The notes under the pieces: generated by a model | The model's input: the letters and a program-made list of their open reading frames with translations, nothing else | The model's database searches: none | Told to the model about the DNA's origin: nothing | Assembly (NCBI GenBank): GCA_014361195.1 | Contig: JACIWA010000006.1 | Coordinates: forward strand, 1-64,000 | Source of the DNA: Thermoplasmatales archaeon | GTDB lineage: Archaea > Thermoplasmatota > E2 > UBA202 > JdFR-43 | Length of the DNA stretch: 64,000 nt | Direction: 5' to 3' | Translations under genes and position numbers: made by a program | Shown here: positions 51,131 to 59,995 of the stretch, piece after piece | How positions within the stretch are numbered: position 1 is the stretch's first letter | Layout: each line of letters starts with the position of its first letter

Positions 51131-53620
51131 ATGCATCATGAATTGCAGAAATTGCTTCAGCTAAAGTTCTTTGAGCGAGAGGGGTTTAAAAGGAGAAAGT
51201 GTAATATCTGTGGATCTTTCTTTTGGATTAAAGGGGATGAAGAGCGATGTGGTGATGCTCCTTGCGTTAGCTATTCTTTTATAGGTAACCCTATAGGGAA
51301 AAAAAGCGATTTGCACAGTATGAGGCAAAAATTCCTATCATTTTTTGAAAGAAACGGGCATAAAATAATAGATCGCTATCCTGTTGTAGCAAGATGGAGG
51401 GATGATATCTATCTTACAATTGCATCAATAGCAAACTTTCAACCCCATGTGACAAGTGGTATGGTTAAACCACCCGCAAACCCCCTTGTAATTTCCCAGC
51501 CAAGCATAAGATTAAATGATTTGGAAGAAGTAGGAAAAAGCGGTCGCCATCTCACCCTTTTCGAAATGATGGGTCATCATGCCTTCAACAATCACGAAAA
51601 GATTTACTGGACGGAGGAAACGGTAGAATATTGCAACAGATTCATGGAAGAAATTGGAATAGAGAATGTAATTTACAAGGAGGCGGAATGGGCGGGCGGG
51701 GGCAATGCGGGCGCATGCCTCGAAGTTCTTTGCAGGGGGCTTGAGATTGCTACTCTTGTTTTTATGAATTTGAGGGAGGAGAAGGATGGGGAGTTTTTGA
51801 TTAAGGGAGAAAGATATGCTAAAATGCCTATTCAAGTTGTTGATACTGGTTATGGCTTGGAGAGGCTTGTATGGCTAACTAACGGAAGCAAGACAGTGTA
51901 TGATGCAATCTTTAAGTATGCGGTTGATGAAATTTTGGAGAAAGCAAAAGTTCCTAGAATGGAAGAGATATATGCAATTGCTGATCACGCTCGATGCATT
52001 ACCTTTATGCTATCTGATGGAATAATTCCATCCAATTCTGGAGCGGGTTATCTTGCAAGACTTGTTATAAGAAGGGCCCTTCGCTTCATGAAAAAAATTT
52101 CATATGAAGGGAGTTTATTTGATGTTGTATCTTTGCATATAAACGAGATGGGGAAAGATTTTCCTGAATTAAAAAACTCAAAAAGCAGAATAAAAGAAAT
52201 ACTTGAAATTGAGGAAGAAAAATTTGATTCAATAGTACAGAGGGGAAAGGCTATTTTATCAAGATACAAAAAGATTGGAATAGAAGAACTTATTGAGCTT
52301 TATGATTCTCATGGAATCCATCCAGAAATTGTTAAGGAAATAACGCATGTTGAAATTCCAGAAAAATTTGAATCAATGGTCGCGGAGAGACATTTAAAAA
52401 GTAGAGAAGAAAAGGAGGAGGAGAAATTTTATCCATATAAAACATTGAAAATTTATTATGAAATGCCATATGAGAAAGAATTTGATGCAAGAGTTATTTT
52501 TAAAGGAGAAAATTTTGTTATTCTAGATAAAACTCTATTTTATCCAGAAGGAGGAGGGGAGAAAAGTGACACTGGCTATTTAATTCAAAATGATAAAAAG
52601 GCAAGGGTTATAAAAGTGGAAAAGGCGGGAGATGCTATCCTGCATTATATAGAAGGGGATATAGAAGAGGGTGAAGTTAAAGGAATTATTGATTGGGAGA
52701 GAAGATACTCAATGATGATTCATCATACCGCAACCCATATCATAAATTATTCCGCTCGCTCAATTCTTGGCGAACATGTGTGGCAGGCTGGGAGTGAGCT
52801 AGATGAGAATGAGGCAAGACTTGATATAACTCATTATAAGAGGATAAGTGAAGAAGAAGCAAAAAGAATAGAAAAAGTGGCAAATGAGGTTGTAAGGAAA
52901 GGAATAGAGGTTAGAAAGGGTTTCTATGAAAGGAATGAAGCGGAGAAGAAATATGGAATGAGAATATATCAGGGAGGCGCACCAAAAAGTGGTGTGGTAA
53001 GGATAGTTGAAATTCAGGGTGTGGAGGCGGAGGCTTGCGGGGGGATGCATATCAATAATACCTGTGAGGCGGGGTTGATAAAGATAATAGGGATTGAGAG
53101 AGTTCAGGATGGGGTGGAAAGAATAAGGTTTTGTGCGGGTGAAAGGGCTATAGAGTATGTGCAAAACCAGGAGTATGTTATAAAAAAATTGGTTGAAATT
53201 TTAGATGCACAGCGAGATAAGATTGTTGAATCTGTTGTTAAAATGGAAAAAGAAAACAAGGATTTGAGGAAAGAATTGAAAAGGCTGCAGGAGAAGTTTG
53301 GAAAGGAAAAAGCGGAGGAATGGGGAGGAATAAAGATAATAGTTGAAGAGAATCTTCAGCCATCTTCAATAAAGGAATTGACGAAGGAAAAGGCGGTTGT
53401 CGTGTCAGCTAGCTTGAGGGAAGAAAATGCAATAATTACAGTTGCCTGCTCATCTGATGTTGCTTTAGATTGCTCAAAAATTGCGAAGGAAATAATAGAG
53501 AAATTTAATGGAAGAGGAGGGGGTAAAAAGACAATAGCTCAAGTTGGCATAGATGCAAATAGAGTTGATGAAGTGAAGGAAAAAATAGTTGAAATGGTAA
53601 AAAGGGAAATTGAAAAATGA
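51131..53620 (+). CDS. alaS: Alanyl-tRNA synthetase, archaeal type
   Basis: 829 residues from ATG 51131. The archaeal N-terminal zinc segment (RKCNICGSFFWIKGDEERCGDAPCVSYSFIGNP) precedes the class II core (FERNGHKIIDRYPVVARWRDDIYLTIASI, FEMMGHHAFN, AGGGNAGACLEVLC, DTGYGLERLVWL). The C-terminal half holds the editing domain with HHTATHIINYSARSILGEHVWQAGS and ACGGMHI, then a coiled coil (KMEKENKDLRKELKRLQEKFGKEK) and a C-Ala-like oligomerisation part. In-frame ATG 51095 would add 12 residues. The protein recognises the G3:U70 pair, which is present in the tRNA-Ala gene at 55949-56036. Confidence 0.95.
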   Translation: MHHELQKLLQLKFFEREGFKRRKCNICGSFFWIKGDEERCGDAPCVSYSFIGNPIGKKSDLHSMRQKFLSFFERNGHKIIDRYPVVARWRDDIYLTIASIANFQPHVTSGMVKPPANPLVISQPSIRLNDLEEVGKSGRHLTLFEMMGHHAFNNHEKIYWTEETVEYCNRFMEEIGIENVIYKEAEWAGGGNAGACLEVLCRGLEIATLVFMNLREEKDGEFLIKGERYAKMPIQVVDTGYGLERLVWLTNGSKTVYDAIFKYAVDEILEKAKVPRMEEIYAIADHARCITFMLSDGIIPSNSGAGYLARLVIRRALRFMKKISYEGSLFDVVSLHINEMGKDFPELKNSKSRIKEILEIEEEKFDSIVQRGKAILSRYKKIGIEELIELYDSHGIHPEIVKEITHVEIPEKFESMVAERHLKSREEKEEEKFYPYKTLKIYYEMPYEKEFDARVIFKGENFVILDKTLFYPEGGGEKSDTGYLIQNDKKARVIKVEKAGDAILHYIEGDIEEGEVKGIIDWERRYSMMIHHTATHIINYSARSILGEHVWQAGSELDENEARLDITHYKRISEEEAKRIEKVANEVVRKGIEVRKGFYERNEAEKKYGMRIYQGGAPKSGVVRIVEIQGVEAEACGGMHINNTCEAGLIKIIGIERVQDGVERIRFCAGERAIEYVQNQEYVIKKLVEILDAQRDKIVESVVKMEKENKDLRKELKRLQEKFGKEKAEEWGGIKIIVEENLQPSSIKELTKEKAVVVSASLREENAIITVACSSDVALDCSKIAKEIIEKFNGRGGGKKTIAQVGIDANRVDEVKEKIVEMVKREIEK

Positions 53621-55929
53621 AGAAAGTTTTTATTGTAATAATTTTAATCTCCAATCTCCTTGTTCCTTATGGAAAAATTAATTATGACTGGACTTTAAGT
53701 GCTAGAATATCTACTCCATATATTTATTCAGATATTTCATGGGAAGAAGCAATTGATAGATTGGTAAAAAATGGTGTGAATGTTATTCTTGACTGGGCGG
53801 GCTTTAGCGATACCTATCAGGGAAGAATAATGGGCTTTAATGAATCTTTTAATGAATTCCAGGAAAGAGCGAGATACATTCGAGAGAATTACCCAGATGT
53901 GAAATATATGGTATATATAGCTCCTCTGGAATTGCAAACAATTGATTCGGACTTAAATAAGGATAGGAGAGATGATGATGGGAAATGGAGCACATACACA
54001 GATCACCCTGATTGGTTACAGATTGGAAGAGATGGGAGAAAAGCGGTTTTTTATGGTTCGATGCCTGGTATGCCATTTTGGGTTGATGAAACAAGCGAGG
54101 ATGTATGGCTTAGCCCAAGCAATAAGGAATATAAAAATATTATAATAAATCGGCTCAAGGAAATATCTCCACTGGTAGATGCGATATGGATAGATGTTCC
54201 TCATCTCTGCTTTGAATTCGGGGAAGGATGGTGTGAACAGTGGAGCAGTTTTGATGAAGAAAGCAGGAAAGATTTTTACAATGATACGGGCATGATCATG
54301 CCTTCTCCACCCGTTGAGCTGGATTGGGATAATGAAACATGGCTAAAATTTGTTGAATGGCGATATAAGCAAATTCTTGATTTCATCAGAGATTTAAAAA
54401 ATTCTATAAGCGGAGATTGCAAGCTTGTTGTAGAAACATCTTCACATAGCGTTTTTATAACTCAAAATGGGTGCGATATCTCAAAATTACCCTGTTTTTG
54501 TGATGTGATAGCGCATGAATATTATGGTCCATTTTATAGGGTACAATACTATTCATGGCTTGAGATGCTTGCTAACTTAAAATTATGGTATGATTTTGAT
54601 AGAAATGCGGGAAGAAATACTTCATGGCTTCTCTCATATGTTAAGAAAGGGGATGTGGAACTTGCAAAATTCCATTCCGCCATAGTTTCTTCAATGGGTT
54701 TCAATTACTATACATCAGGCGAAGAGCACATGTGTGGAATGGTTGATGAAAAATTTATGCATGATTTTTTCGGTTGGATTGAAAATAACTATCAATATTT
54801 TTATGGATGGGATAGTGAAGCGGATGTTGCGGTTTTATTCTCTCGCAATACATTAGATTATCTTGATAAAGGGAAATGGGGAGGTTATGCATATCATGAT
54901 GAATTTATTGGAACTTTAATGATGCTAATTGAATCAAACATACCATTCAAAGTAATTTCCTTCGAGAATATTTCTGAATACAATTTGGTTATATTACCAG
55001 ATTTCGCCTGCATGAATGAAAGCCAATCGGATAAAATAAGAGAATATGTGGTGGGTGGGGGGAAGATTATAGCGATAAATGAAACATCATTTTATGATGA
55101 ATATGGAAGGCGAAGAAGTGATTTCCTGCTAAAAGATGTTTTTGGTGTTGAAATTAATGAAGCTTTAATGGGGGAAATTTACGAAAATGAATATGGAAAA
55201 GGAAAATCAGTTTTTTCATTAACTCCTTTTGGTAGATATTATTTATGGTCCGCACAACCATGGGAAAATTATGGAAATAGAGAGGAGGCTGAGAGAATAA
55301 GAAAAGAGTTTGTTAAATTAATAGGTAAAGTGGATTATAAACCCTATTATGAAATAGATGGTGCTATAGGAATTCCATATAAAAGGGGAAATGAAAGAAT
55401 GATAAGAATTATTAATTTTAATGGAGTGGGATATGGAAAAGCATCTCCAGAAGCTAAGGATTTAGTTGTAAAAATAAGAAAGGATTTAAAAAATGTTAAA
55501 TTGCTTGACTTTATGGGGGAACTTAAAGATGTGGAGTTTGAAAAAGAAAATGGTTACAGGATAATCTCTTTTAGAATAAATGAGCAAGCCAATCTTATAT
55601 TCTCTGAAACTAACGAAACATTATATATATCACTCAAAAAACCAAAAGCTGGAAAGATTTATGTGATGGATAGAGAGATATTTCCAATTCCCTCTAAAAG
55701 CGCTTTTGTGATTGGCAAAATAACAGTAGAAGCGGAGACAAATGGAAAAAAAGTGGAGTTTTATGTTGATAATTCTCTTGAATGCACTGCTACAATTGAG
55801 CCATATTCATGGACATGGAATGAATTTGCGATTGGAAAGTATGAAATAAAAGTTGTCGCATATAACTCTGAAATAAAAGAAGATAAAGTAGATGTTTTTA
55901 TAATAAACCTATTCGAAAAAAATTTATGA
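53617..55929 (+). CDS. Large secreted glycosidase-like (TIM-barrel) protein with C-terminal shared module
   Basis: 770 residues with a signal peptide (KKVFIVIILISNLLVPYG). Residues ~25-400 look like a TIM barrel of the alpha-amylase/GH42-like kind: NGVNVILDWAGFS, VDAIWIDVPHLCFEFG, LVVETSSHSVFI, DVIAHEYYGP and SSMGFNYYTSGEEHMCG. Residues ~400-560 resemble the beta-galactosidase trimerisation (glutamine-amidotransferase-like) domain: ADVAVLFSRNTLDY, NLVILPDFACMNESQSDKIREYVVGGGKIIA. At ~675-770 is the same Ig-like module as in the M28 peptidase (EFYVDNSLECTATIEPYSWTW). Substrate unknown; probably an extracellular polysaccharide. It overlaps alaS by four bases (ATGA), although unrelated in function. 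Confidence 0.75.
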   Translation: MKKVFIVIILISNLLVPYGKINYDWTLSARISTPYIYSDISWEEAIDRLVKNGVNVILDWAGFSDTYQGRIMGFNESFNEFQERARYIRENYPDVKYMVYIAPLELQTIDSDLNKDRRDDDGKWSTYTDHPDWLQIGRDGRKAVFYGSMPGMPFWVDETSEDVWLSPSNKEYKNIIINRLKEISPLVDAIWIDVPHLCFEFGEGWCEQWSSFDEESRKDFYNDTGMIMPSPPVELDWDNETWLKFVEWRYKQILDFIRDLKNSISGDCKLVVETSSHSVFITQNGCDISKLPCFCDVIAHEYYGPFYRVQYYSWLEMLANLKLWYDFDRNAGRNTSWLLSYVKKGDVELAKFHSAIVSSMGFNYYTSGEEHMCGMVDEKFMHDFFGWIENNYQYFYGWDSEADVAVLFSRNTLDYLDKGKWGGYAYHDEFIGTLMMLIESNIPFKVISFENISEYNLVILPDFACMNESQSDKIREYVVGGGKIIAINETSFYDEYGRRRSDFLLKDVFGVEINEALMGEIYENEYGKGKSVFSLTPFGRYYLWSAQPWENYGNREEAERIRKEFVKLIGKVDYKPYYEIDGAIGIPYKRGNERMIRIINFNGVGYGKASPEAKDLVVKIRKDLKNVKLLDFMGELKDVEFEKENGYRIISFRINEQANLIFSETNETLYISLKKPKAGKIYVMDREIFPIPSKSAFVIGKITVEAETNGKKVEFYVDNSLECTATIEPYSWTWNEFAIGKYEIKVVAYNSEIKEDKVDVFIINLFEKNL

Positions 55930-55948
55930 TGGCACAGTATATTAACCA

Positions 55949-56036
55949 GGGCCGGTAGATCAGCTGGAAGATCGCCATCTTGGCATGGTGGAGGCCGCGG
56001 GTTCAAAAGCGCTGGCTGAAAATCCCGCCCGGTCCA
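55949..56036 (+). tRNA. tRNA-Ala (GGC) with a T-loop intron
   Basis: Acceptor GGGCCGG pairs with CCGGTCC including G3:U70, the alanine identity pair; discriminator A at 56036. D-arm GATC/GATC, anticodon stem CCATC/GGTGG with loop TTGGCAT (anticodon GGC, at 55982-55984 region), T-stem GCGGG/CCCGC at 55997-56001 and 56024-56028. The T-loop is too long by 15 bases; removing 56008-56022 restores the normal TTCAAAT loop. The mature tRNA is 73 bases. CCA is not encoded. It sits downstream of alaS and the glycosidase-like gene. Confidence 0.93.
56008..56022 (+). other. 15-base tRNA intron with bulge-helix-bulge
   Basis: The intron AGCGCTGGCTGAAAA lies between T-loop positions 59 and 60. The pre-tRNA can form a canonical hBHBh: outer helix is the T-stem, central 4-bp helix TTCA (56002-56005) with TGAA (56017-56020), 3-base bulges AAA (56006-56008) and AAT (56021-56023), and a small inner hairpin GC-GCTG-GC. 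Cuts between bulge bases two and three give exactly 15 bases and a 7-base T-loop. Cleaved by the archaeal splicing endonuclease (known enzyme; not in the window). Confidence 0.85.
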
Positions 56037-56041
56037 TTTAA

Positions 56042-56734
56042 ATGGAAGAAGAGCTGAAAAGGATAGTGGATGAATATATGCAAAAAGTTCCGGGGATTAG
56101 GGAATATTGTGAAAGATGCCTTAGGACAGAAAGGTGGCATGGAAGCGTTGTTCTGATGGTGGTTGATGCCTCCTTTACTTCAATAGGATTAAACTATTTT
56201 AATGCGGTTGTTCCAAAAGTTTTTGAGTTTGATGAGAAATTTGTTAGGAGCGGAAGGATTACAAAACTTAAAGAGCTTGCGGAAGCTAATATAGAGGAGC
56301 TCAGGAAAGTGTGGAAAAATGAAAGGAGCTGGGCTATTGCAAGAGAAATTTCTGCATATCTTTCTCAAATATCAAGCAATGATAGAGAGGCGTTAAGAAA
56401 GTGGGCAAAAAATGTTAATCTTGAAAAATGGAGAGAGGATGGGATTGGAAGAATAAAGGGTGTAGGGCTGGTAACTCTTCAATATTTGAGAATGATGGGT
56501 GGCATCGATACCTTAATGCCGGATAAAATAGTTAAAAGAGTAATAAATGATATTCTTGAAAGAGCGGGATATGAAGCAATAGAAGATGATATGGAATTTA
56601 TAAAAACAGCGGAAAAGATTGCAAAAATTTGTGGATATAAGGCGATAGAGCTTTGCTGGATGACATGGCTTGTTCAAGGCGAAGGGAATAAGATAAGAAT
56701 GGAAAAATATTCGAGAATTTTAGATAAAATTTGA
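56042..56734 (+). CDS. Helix-hairpin-helix DNA glycosylase-like protein
   Basis: 230 residues. The C-terminal half shows the HhH-GPD pattern: IGRIKGVGLVTLQYLRMMGGIDTLMPDKIVKRVI (near residues 135-170), with the hairpin G-V-G, a catalytic-like Asp in MPD, and an all-helical N-terminal domain. No iron-sulfur cysteines and no catalytic Lys of the EndoIII type, so a monofunctional glycosylase or a DNA-binding protein without activity are both possible. It begins six bases after tRNA-Ala. Confidence in fold is moderate. Confidence 0.65.
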   Translation: MEEELKRIVDEYMQKVPGIREYCERCLRTERWHGSVVLMVVDASFTSIGLNYFNAVVPKVFEFDEKFVRSGRITKLKELAEANIEELRKVWKNERSWAIAREISAYLSQISSNDREALRKWAKNVNLEKWREDGIGRIKGVGLVTLQYLRMMGGIDTLMPDKIVKRVINDILERAGYEAIEDDMEFIKTAEKIAKICGYKAIELCWMTWLVQGEGNKIRMEKYSRILDKI

Positions 56735-56757
56735 AAATACAAATAGGATTATTTAAA

Positions 56758-57848
56758 ATGAAAAAATATGTTTTGATTGTGTGTTTTTTGGTATATTGGT
56801 AGTTACAGGGATAGCAAGAGCTAGTTGATATACATCTCATAGTCCAATTTATATAAATGGAAATGATGATTTTTGCATCTCAAGCAAGTGAGGGGGGATG
56901 GCCAAGAAATGGAACCGCATCAAACCCTTATATGAGGGAATAGGGATTGAAAATACCAGTGTTTATTTCATTATAAGGAATTCCCATATCTATGGGGTAT
57001 TTCAGGGAATAATGGGGTATAACTATGTAATGTAAAAAAAAATGCAAATACATGGTAATACATTTTTTGGAGATACAATACAAAATTGCTTAGCTAGTGG
57101 AGTATATCCTCAGAGAGGAGGAACATATTTCCACAATAAATTTTAGAAAATTGTGGATTGGTGTATGGAATGGCTCTCCTACACGATTCTTCTTACAATA
57201 TTATAGAACTAAATGATATAATTAACAACAAAAATTGGGACTCAAACCATACAATTATAACTGCAATATGTGGTGGATATGAAGGTGATGGAGGATACTA
57301 TTACAATGTAGATACTGTAATGGAAATGGGCCAAGTAGAGAGATGATTGATCCTGTAACTAGCTCATATTTAAATTGGAGCGAAGATATAATTTATGGAT
57401 GGGAAGCAAATAACAATATTAATTTTGACCCATTGGTTGGAAAAATGATTTTGCATAAAGATGAAATATGATAACATTGCCTCTGTGAATGGAGAAATAT
57501 CAACAATATTGCGGGTTGCGGGCTATGAAATATGCTCTTTCATAGCGAAATTGGATGCCTTATTGCAAAAAAAGCTATATAATTGGCTTTGAGGGCAATT
57601 TCGAATTTCAGCATAAATGGAACAGAGATTTAGCCAGAGGTAAATATTACATTAAGAAAGGGATACAATTTAGTGGCACATACTAAAGTATTGCCAACAA
57701 AAGCAATTGATATTGGTAAAAATATTATCAATTGCACCAAAGGTGGAAAATGGAATGCCATAAATCAGCAATGGACCCAGAATGCATTTTTGATGTGTAT
57801 GTAGGGGATGAAAAGGTAGTGCTACACAATGGAATGGATAATTTAATC
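56758..57848 (+). pseudogene. Second decayed gene for a beta-helix (NosD-like) surface protein
   Basis: ATG 56758 begins a signal peptide broken by a frameshift at about 56800; in shifting frames follow YTSHSPIYINGNDDF (about 56835), GIENTSVYFIIRNSHI (about 56945), scattered segments between 57100 and 57350, and near 57660 GYNLVAHTKVLPTKAIDIGKNI then KWNAINQQWTQNAF, the usual C-terminal domain of such proteins. Many stops and frameshifts show that it is inactive. It shares N-terminal sequence with the relic at 20788-21515, so the two are remnants of one family. No other gene was seen in this stretch. Confidence 0.72.
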
Positions 57849-57909
57849 TCTCCTCTCCTCTTTTTTATTTAAAACCAAATTTTCTTATATCCTTTTAATA
57901 TAAGGTTTT

Positions 57910-58899
57910 ATGATTGAAAATATAAAGAGAAATCTGAAAGAGATAGTAACTGTTGAAGAATTGGAGAAAATATTAAAAAAAGAATATAAGAAAGCATACA
58001 TTGGTTTTGAGCCATCAGGGCTGGTGCATCTTGGCTGGCTTATGTGCGGAGATAAAATTAAGGATTTGGTTGATGCGGGTTTTGATTTTTATATTTTGCT
58101 CGCGGACTGGCATGCTTGGATAAATGATAAATTGAATGGCGATTTAGAAGCAATTAGAATTTGTGGGGAGTATATAAAAGATGCATTTTCTGCTATGGGG
58201 TTGAGAAATGTTAAATATGTCTACGCCAGCGATATGGTTAAGGATAGCGAATACTGGAAGATGGCTCTCAAAATAGCAAAAGAAACGACGCTTGCAAGAG
58301 CTAGAAGGGCAATGGACATAATGGGAAGGAAGGAGGAGGAGGCGGAAAAGGACATTTCCAAATTTTTCTACCCTCTTATGCAGGTTGCTGACATATTCTA
58401 TCTTGATGTTGATGTTGCTCTAGGAGGAATGGACCAAAGACATGCTCACATGCTTGCAAGAGATGTTTCTGATAAATTAGGAAAGAAAAAGGTTGTTGCC
58501 TTGCATACTCCTTTAATTTCCTCACTGCAGGCAAAGGAAAGGATGGATGCAAAAATGTCAAAAAGCAAACCAGATAGTGCAATTTTTATTCACGATGATT
58601 TTGAAACAATAAAAAGAAAAATAAATAAGGCATATTGTCCTTTGCAATCAGAGAATAATCCTGTTATGGAAATTGCAAAACATATTATTTTCCAGCATTT
58701 TAATGAAATAGAAGTATCAGAAAGAAATTTTTTATCCTATGAAGAGCTTGAAAATTCCTTCCTTAAAGGAGAGATTCATTTTGTTGAGCTCAAGAGCTCA
58801 GTTGCTGAATATCTGGAAAAAATCATCTCTCCTATAAGGAGTTACTTTTCAAGAAATCCAAAAAATTTAGAAGCGCTAATGAATTATATTAAAAAATGA
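57910..58899 (+). CDS. tyrS: Tyrosyl-tRNA synthetase, archaeal type
   Basis: 329 residues, the short archaeal/eukaryotic form without a C-terminal S4 domain. YIGFEPSGLVHLGWL holds the class I HIGH motif (HLGW), LLADWHAWINDKL, the tyrosine-binding MQVADIFYLDVDVALGGMDQRHAHML, and AKMSKSKPDSAIFIHD the KMSKS motif. It overlaps the DUF72 gene by four bases. A TATA-like TCTTATATCC is near 57885-57894. Confidence 0.96.
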   Translation: MIENIKRNLKEIVTVEELEKILKKEYKKAYIGFEPSGLVHLGWLMCGDKIKDLVDAGFDFYILLADWHAWINDKLNGDLEAIRICGEYIKDAFSAMGLRNVKYVYASDMVKDSEYWKMALKIAKETTLARARRAMDIMGRKEEEAEKDISKFFYPLMQVADIFYLDVDVALGGMDQRHAHMLARDVSDKLGKKKVVALHTPLISSLQAKERMDAKMSKSKPDSAIFIHDDFETIKRKINKAYCPLQSENNPVMEIAKHIIFQHFNEIEVSERNFLSYEELENSFLKGEIHFVELKSSVAEYLEKIISPIRSYFSRNPKNLEALMNYIKK

Positions 58900-59594
58900 T
58901 AAAGGTAGGATGCTGTGGATTTCCTTGCAGAAAAGAAGAATATTTCAAAAGATTTGAGGTTTTAGAGTTGCAAAAAACATTTTACTCTTTGCCAGAAATA
59001 GATACAGCAAAAAAATGGCGGAAGGAGAAGCCAGAAAATTTTGAATACACCATGAAAGCATGGCAACTTATTACTCATTTGCCAACAAGTCCTACTTATC
59101 GAAAGGCAAATTTGAAACTTGAGAGTAAAAACTATGGATTTTTTAAGCCAACAGATGAGATTTTTTCTGCGTGGGAGAGATGCAGGGAATTTGCAAAAGA
59201 ATTAGACGCCAGAATAGTTGTATTTCAATGCCCACCAAACTTTCATGAAAGTGCTGAAAATGTAAAAAATATTGAGCAATTTTTTTCAAGTATTAAAAAA
59301 GAATTCATTTATTCAATTGAATTTAGAGGGAAGTGGAGCAAGGAAAAAATTGTTGAAATTTGTGAAAAATTTGATTTAATTCATTGTGTTGATCCATTTA
59401 AAAGTTCAAGCTATTATGGAGAAATAAAATATTATCGCCTTCATGGTATAGGTGGCTACAATTACGATTATAGCAAGGAAGAGCTGAAAAAAATTCTTGA
59501 AATTTGTAGAGGAGAAAAAGCATATTGCTTATTCAATAATACAAAAATGCTGAAAAATGCGTCAGAATTCAAGGAAATGATAAAGAATCTATAA
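58896..59594 (+). CDS. DUF72 family TIM-barrel protein
   Basis: 232 residues of the DUF72 family: KVGCCGFPCRKEEYFKRFEVLELQKTFYSLPEIDTAKKWRKE at the start, TMKAWQLITH, VVFQCPPNF, YSIEFRGKW and KYYRLHG in the expected order. DUF72 proteins have a TIM-barrel fold and no established activity. It shares the tyrS transcript (ATGA overlap). Confidence 0.87.
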   Translation: MIKVGCCGFPCRKEEYFKRFEVLELQKTFYSLPEIDTAKKWRKEKPENFEYTMKAWQLITHLPTSPTYRKANLKLESKNYGFFKPTDEIFSAWERCREFAKELDARIVVFQCPPNFHESAENVKNIEQFFSSIKKEFIYSIEFRGKWSKEKIVEICEKFDLIHCVDPFKSSSYYGEIKYYRLHGIGGYNYDYSKEELKKILEICRGEKAYCLFNNTKMLKNASEFKEMIKNL

Positions 59595-59682
59595 AAGCGG
59601 AAACTTTTTCGCGAGTTTAAAAACTCAATCTCATGTTAAGCAATGTTTATTTCAATGCATAAAAAGAGCTATAAAAATCGAA

Positions 59683-59898
59683 ATGTTGTATATTCTAGAT
59701 TGTCCTTGATGTGAAAAGACTAAAGAATTGATTAAAGAAAGTTTGAAAGAACTCGGAGTGAAATCAGATTTAGAAGAAATTTTGATTGACTCGCATGAGA
59801 AGGAGAAAAAATATAATTTTGTTGGTTCGCCAACTATCAAAAATACAAAAGGGGATGATCAAAGAATATATTTAGAAAAATCTTTAATTTTTATGTGA
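59683..59898 (+). pseudogene. Thioredoxin/glutaredoxin-like gene with in-frame TGA in its CPxC motif
   Basis: From ATG 59683, with TGA 59707-59709 read through, the frame codes for MLYILDCP-x-CEKTKELIKESLKELGV, then IDSHEKEKKYNFVGSPTI, typical of a small redox protein family with DCPWC and GSPTI motifs. The frame then continues to TGA 59896-59898 for 71 codons, with a diverged C-terminus. The TGA occupies the second x position of C-P-x-C, where Trp (TGG) is common, so a single TGG-to-TGA change is the simplest reading and the gene is probably dead. A recoding event cannot be excluded. Confidence 0.6.
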
Positions 59899-59995
59899 GC
59901 GATCTCAAGCTATATGAAGATTAAAAATTTAAAAACACTTTTTGTAATCAATTTTTCATTCCCAACATTTATAAACACAATTTATATATATATCC

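Noticed and set aside
57158-57346. 62-codon plus-strand open frame inside the decayed beta-helix region
   Set aside because: It is a surviving fragment of the pseudogene with no start signal of its own.
59683-59898. Selenocysteine gene
   Set aside because: The TGA sits at the x of CPxC rather than at a Cys, and I see no SECIS-like hairpin in the following 100 bases; archaeal Sec use is known from other lineages. Kept as a finding about TGA, not as a Sec gene.
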